This document shows positions 37,026-40,237 of a stretch of DNA of 40,237 nt, one piece after another. The stretch's first letter is position 1, and each line of letters starts with the position of its first letter. This DNA is from Betaproteobacteria bacterium (GTDB lineage: Bacteria; Pseudomonadota; Gammaproteobacteria; Burkholderiales; Burkholderiaceae_A), in the NCBI GenBank assembly GCA_018969705.1, contig JAGWXV010000004.1, positions 1-40,237 of the forward strand, written 5' to 3'. Below the pieces are notes generated by a model. It was not told the origin of the DNA, did no database searches, and was given only the letters and a program-made list of their open reading frames with translations. Both the position numbers and the translations under genes were made by a program.

Positions 37026-37664
37026 TCAGGCCTCGCCCTTTTCATCCTTACCGACAACAATCCGCGTATCCGACAGGTACATGTGACGGGGGATTTCCAG
37101 GTTATCGGGCGCAGGCTTATTGGCATACACGCGGCCCGCATGATCGAAATTTGAACCATGGCAGGGGCAGAAGTAGCCACCTTGCCAGTCCGTGCCAAGG
37201 CCCGGCTGGTTGCCTGTGTCGAATTTGCTGACCGGCGAGCAGCCGAGATGGGTGCAGATGCCAACGGTCACCAGAAATTCCGGCTTAATCGAACGATGTC
37301 GATTCTTGGCGTAGGTCGGCGTCGGAAAGGCGGTCCGATCCGATTTTGGATCAGCAAGCTGGCCCTCAATTTTTTCTAGGGAGGCCAGCATCTCGGGAGT
37401 GCGGCGGACAATCCAGACGGGCTTGCCGCGCCACTCCACGGTCTTTAAGCCGCCAGGGGGAATATCGCCAATATCGACTTCAACCGGAGCGCCGGCAGAG
37501 CGGGCTTTTTCGGCTGGCGCCATCGAGGTCAGCAGGGGCACGGCGGTCGCGGCGGCAGCGACGCCCCCGGCCGCGCCGCAAGCAATCAGCCAGGTTCGGC
37601 GTTCAGATTTGGCGCTAGAGGAAGGCTGTGCGGGAAAACTAAGGTCTTGCGAGGTTTGAGACAT
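37026..37664 (-). CDS. petA: Rieske 2Fe-2S subunit of the bc1 complex
   Basis: Iron-sulfur subunit that oxidises ubiquinol. The 212-residue protein has a twin-arginine signal-anchor (SERRTWLIACGAAGGVAAAATA, residues about 20-41) and the cluster-binding boxes CTHLGCSP and CPCHGSNFDHAG. The N-terminal RR pair implies export by Tat, whose genes lie at the right end of this window. First gene of petABC; the 83 bp upstream, shared with the divergent protease gene, should hold the promoter (a TAAAAT is present but its -35 is poor). Confidence 0.97.
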   Translation of the reverse strand: MSQTSQDLSFPAQPSSSAKSERRTWLIACGAAGGVAAAATAVPLLTSMAPAEKARSAGAPVEVDIGDIPPGGLKTVEWRGKPVWIVRRTPEMLASLEKIEGQLADPKSDRTAFPTPTYAKNRHRSIKPEFLVTVGICTHLGCSPVSKFDTGNQPGLGTDWQGGYFCPCHGSNFDHAGRVYANKPAPDNLEIPRHMYLSDTRIVVGKDEKGEA

Positions 37665-37747
37665 AAAACCGCTCTTTCGACGTTCAAAGTTAGGGCAAAC
37701 AAGTATTTTAAGCCAGCCAAAAGTCCAGTTCCAGCAATAATGGCAGC

Positions 37748-38872
37748 ATGGTCCGACGTATTTGGCTCATTTTCGCCCAGGCCACCACGCTGGCCCTTGC
37801 TGCCCTGTTTGTGGTCCTGACCTTTAAGCCGCATTGGGTTGCCAATCTGGGCTCAGGCTCGGAGCCCGCCGGCTCGGGGGAGCTCGGCCTGCGCGAGGGA
37901 GGCTCTCCGATTGCGGCCCACGGCTATCGTGAGGCGGCCGCCCGGGCCATGCCGGCTGTGGTCTACATCTACACCACCCAAAAGGTCGCGGTCCCCAACC
38001 ACCCCCTTCTAAATGACCCGACATTTCGCAAGTTCTTTCGTGACCAGCCCGAGCGCGAGCCCACCGCGGGCCTGGGCTCTGGGGTCATCGTGTCCGAAAA
38101 AGGTTATGTTCTGACCAACCATCACGTGGTCTCGGGTGCCGAACAGATTGAAGTAGGCCTAGCGGATGGCCGAAGGGCGGGCGCAATCCTGGTGGGCACG
38201 GATCCCGATACCGACCTCGCGGTGCTGAAAATCTCACTGAACCGGCTTCCGGTAATTGCCTTTGGCCGGCCCACCGAGGCCCGGGTCGGCGACACCGTGC
38301 TGGCCATCGGCAATCCATTCGGTGTGGGCCAGACCGTGACCCAGGGCATCATCAGCGCGATGGGCCGCAGCCGTCTTGGCATCAACACTTACGAAAATTT
38401 TATTCAAACCGACGCGGCAATTAATCCGGGCAACTCGGGCGGCGCATTGATTGATACACAGGGTCAGCTACTGGGCATCAACACCGCGATCTATACCCGC
38501 TCGGGCGGCAACCAGGGAATCGGCTTTGCGATTCCGGCAGACACAGCGCGAATGGTGATGGAGGCATTGGTCACGAAAGGCAAGGTGAGCCGTGGCTATA
38601 TTGGCGTGGAGCCACGTGATGCAGTCGAAGGCGAGGGAAGCCTGATCGCTGGCGTATTAAGAAGCGGGCCTGCTGATGAGGCCGGCATTCGTCCAGGCGA
38701 TGTGGTGATCGCGGTGAACGATCGGCCGATTCGCAATATGACGGAACTCATGGCCATGGTCGCCGCAATCGCCCCCGGCAGCAAGGCCAAGTTCAAAGTG
38801 AGACGGCAGGATCAGGTCTTCGAGGCAAGCGTTAGTATCGCCGAGCGGCCCGCCATTGCAGCGAAACGCTAG
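37748..38872 (+). CDS. HtrA/DegS-type envelope serine protease
   Basis: A 374-residue membrane-anchored periplasmic protease. The N-terminal helix (IWLIFAQATTLALAALFVVL) is followed by a trypsin-like domain with catalytic His126 (LTNHHVV), Asp156 (DPDTDLAVLKI) and Ser230 (NPGNSGGALID), then one PDZ domain from about 275 (GYIGVEPRDAVEGE, PADEAGIRPGDVVIAVNDRPI). One PDZ plus an anchor fits DegS rather than two-PDZ DegP/DegQ, but stress signalling via an anti-sigma factor cannot be assumed. Its TAG stop shares the palindrome CTAG with the convergent tatC stop. Confidence 0.92.
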   Translation: MVRRIWLIFAQATTLALAALFVVLTFKPHWVANLGSGSEPAGSGELGLREGGSPIAAHGYREAAARAMPAVVYIYTTQKVAVPNHPLLNDPTFRKFFRDQPEREPTAGLGSGVIVSEKGYVLTNHHVVSGAEQIEVGLADGRRAGAILVGTDPDTDLAVLKISLNRLPVIAFGRPTEARVGDTVLAIGNPFGVGQTVTQGIISAMGRSRLGINTYENFIQTDAAINPGNSGGALIDTQGQLLGINTAIYTRSGGNQGIGFAIPADTARMVMEALVTKGKVSRGYIGVEPRDAVEGEGSLIAGVLRSGPADEAGIRPGDVVIAVNDRPIRNMTELMAMVAAIAPGSKAKFKVRRQDQVFEASVSIAERPAIAAKR

Positions 38873-39633
38873 GCGGCTTCGGCGACTTTTTCGCGTGGTG
38901 TGATGTAGCGCGACATAAAGATGCCGAATTCATACAGCAGGATCATGGGCACGGCCAGCATGAACTGGCTGATGACATCCGGCGGCGTGACAATCGCTGC
39001 AATCACAAATGCAATCACGATGAAGTACGGACGAAACTCTCTGAGCTTTTCGATAGAGACTATTCCCAGCCGCACCAGTACCATCTCGACAACGGGTGTT
39101 TCAAAAGAAAGCCCAAACACGATAAAGAGCGTCAGCACAAAGCTTAAGTACTTATCAATGTCGGTGGCCATCTGAACGCCGCTGGGCGTGTAGGCGGCGA
39201 CAAACTTAAATACGGCAGGAAACACAAAGAAATAGGCAAAGGCCATGCCCAGCAGGAACAATAAAAAACTGCTCAAAATAATGGGTGCCGCAAGTTTCTT
39301 CTCGTGCTCATACAGGCCTGGAGCAATAAAGGCCCAAACCTGATACAGCACATACGGCAGGGCAATTACGAAGGCCACCATCATGGTGACTTTCATCGGC
39401 ACGAAAAACGGTGCGGTGACATCTGTGGCGATCATCGATGTGCCCGCAGGCAACGCACTCACCAACGGATCGGCAAGCAGCGAGTAAATATCCGGAGCCC
39501 AATAGACAAGTGCCAGAAAACAAATAATCACTGAGGCTGCAGCCCGCATCAGCCGATCGCGCAGCTCAATCAAGTGGGTAACAAAGCCCTCTTCTTTTTG
39601 GGCGGCTTCGTCTTTCTGTTCTGAATCAGTCAT
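38869..39633 (-). CDS. tatC: Sec-independent translocase protein TatC
   Basis: Polytopic receptor for twin-arginine signal peptides. The 254-residue protein shows six membrane helices and the conserved N-terminal HLIELRDRLMRAAASVIICF, the periplasmic FFVPMKVTMMVAF and FGLSFETPVVEMVLVRLGIV segments. It starts 10 nt after tatB. An acidic, charged N-terminal tail (TDSEQKDEAAQKEEG) precedes the first helix. Likely client encoded nearby: the Rieske protein PetA. Confidence 0.97.
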   Translation of the reverse strand: MTDSEQKDEAAQKEEGFVTHLIELRDRLMRAAASVIICFLALVYWAPDIYSLLADPLVSALPAGTSMIATDVTAPFFVPMKVTMMVAFVIALPYVLYQVWAFIAPGLYEHEKKLAAPIILSSFLLFLLGMAFAYFFVFPAVFKFVAAYTPSGVQMATDIDKYLSFVLTLFIVFGLSFETPVVEMVLVRLGIVSIEKLREFRPYFIVIAFVIAAIVTPPDVISQFMLAVPMILLYEFGIFMSRYITPREKVAEAA

Positions 39634-39643
39634 AAGTCAGGAG

Positions 39644-40108
39644 TTAATCACGGGGCCGCTTCACATGGAAACGCTTGCGAAGTCGGCCGCGGACACGTTC
39701 ACGGATACGACGCTGCTCTTGCTGCTCTGACCAGGAGGGCTCAGGCGCATGAATGTGGGTGCCGAATTGACGCGTCAGCGGCGACGAAGCGGCTGCCGGC
39801 TCACCAAAACCCTCCCAGGCATCGGCGGTCTGCGACAGATCAGATGTCACCGCACCCACCTCAGACTCCACACGCTGGACTCCACTTTGAATTTGTTGGC
39901 CGACGTCTTGGACCTGCTGCTGCACTTTTCTTAGTTCATCGAGATCCATTTGTCGCTGGATATCAGTCTTCACATCACTGACATAGCGCTGCGCCCGGCC
40001 AATCAGCGCCCCCAGCGTTCGCGTGGCCACCGGTAACCGCTTAGGCCCCACCACCACCAAGGCAACGAGGCCGATTACAACAAGTTCGGAGAATCCGATA
40101 TCAAACAT
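39644..40108 (-). CDS. tatB: Sec-independent translocase protein TatB
   Basis: Tat component that works with TatC in signal binding. The 154 residues begin MFDIGFSELVVIGLVALVVVGPKRLP, the typical single helix with Gly-Pro hinge and Glu8, then an amphipathic helix (ATRTLGALIGRAQRYVSDVKTDIQRQ) and a coiled-coil (LRKVQQQVQDVGQQIQSGVQ), with a basic Arg-rich tail (RRIRERVRGRLRKRFHVKRP). Middle gene of tatABC; 81 nt separate it from tatA. Confidence 0.96.
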   Translation of the reverse strand: MFDIGFSELVVIGLVALVVVGPKRLPVATRTLGALIGRAQRYVSDVKTDIQRQMDLDELRKVQQQVQDVGQQIQSGVQRVESEVGAVTSDLSQTADAWEGFGEPAAASSPLTRQFGTHIHAPEPSWSEQQEQRRIRERVRGRLRKRFHVKRPRD

Positions 40109-40158
40109 AGCCTGCGGGGATCAGAGGCGCCAACGCACTGCAGCCTCAAGAAGTGAAA

Positions 40159-40181
40159 GGTCCGACAGCATGCTGCGGACC
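40159..40181 (-). promoter_or_regulatory. Stem-loop between tatA and tatB
   Basis: GGTCCG and CGGACC flank CAGCATGCTG with one bulged base, forming a roughly nine-pair hairpin. No strong T-run follows. It could trim or partly stop transcription after tatA, which would favour the TatA excess the complex needs; that role is inference. Confidence 0.45.
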
Positions 40182-40189
40182 CGATGCCA

Positions 40190-40237
40190 TTAGCTGGGAG
40201 TTTTGTCCTTGGCCTGAACGTCGATGGTCGGGGCCTC
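40190..40237 (-). CDS. tatA: Sec-independent translocase protein TatA, C-terminal end only
   Basis: The last 15 codons and stop lie at the window edge and encode EAPTIDVQAKDKTPS, which looks like the acidic, low-complexity tail common to TatA in this group. The position immediately ahead of tatB on the same strand supports the call. The rest of the gene is outside the window. Confidence 0.8.
   Translation of the reverse strand, partial: EAPTIDVQAKDKTPS

Noticed and set aside
40146-40191. 14-codon frame starting on the tatA stop (TAATG)
   Set aside because: Very short, covers the hairpin, and has no peptide features; treated as non-coding.

Overview
The window looks like a chromosome segment from a betaproteobacterium of the order Burkholderiales. 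The 16S rRNA has betaproteobacterial sequence. The blocks hemA-prfA-prmC-grxD, petABC-sspAB-tRNA-Thr, tatABC next to an HtrA protease, and DUF971-ubiE-Tim44-ubiJ are arrangements I associate with that order. I cannot name a genus. Most genes are moderately GC-rich; two stretches (the glycosyltransferase at about 4.1-5.3 kb and the block at about 11.2-16.7 kb) are visibly AT-richer.

Layout. Positions 1-1234 hold most of a 16S rRNA gene on the minus strand, its 3' end cut by the window edge, with a textbook promoter and boxA leader at 1436-1579. Directly upstream on the same strand lies an aromatic amino acid operon. In transcription order it reads: a 27-residue membrane peptide, rpe, trpE, a family 9 glycosyltransferase, trpG, trpD, trpC. 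The glycosyltransferase is stitched between trpE and trpG by tight translational junctions, which is the most unusual gene arrangement here. Then come mltA (+), dsbC (-) and a UbiH-type hydroxylase (-).

A tRNA-Phe (10907-10982) is abutted by a remnant of an IS481-type transposase. After that comes an AT-rich accessory block to about 16.7 kb: two FkbM methyltransferases, two other class I methyltransferases, a GT-A-like glycosyltransferase, and a methyltransferase that appears to carry an export signal. This reads as a laterally acquired surface-glycan modification island. Housekeeping resumes with a DUF1330 protein and aroG (DAHP synthase), a small c-type cytochrome, the ubiquinone cluster ubiJ-Tim44-ubiE-DUF971, phoBR, a 1343-residue FAD/Fe-S oxidoreductase fusion (DUF3683 type), ilvA and an orphan OmpR-type regulator.

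From 30 kb the window holds hemA-prfA-prmC-grxD (+), then minus-strand tRNA-Thr, sspB, sspA and the cytochrome bc1 genes petCBA, then an HtrA protease (+) and tatC, tatB and the last 15 codons of tatA (-). Functional links: the Rieske protein has a twin-arginine signal, so the Tat genes serve the neighbouring bc1 complex. The ubi genes make its quinone substrate. AroG feeds chorismate to the Trp enzymes and to ubiquinone. No CRISPR array, prophage or complete insertion sequence is visible.
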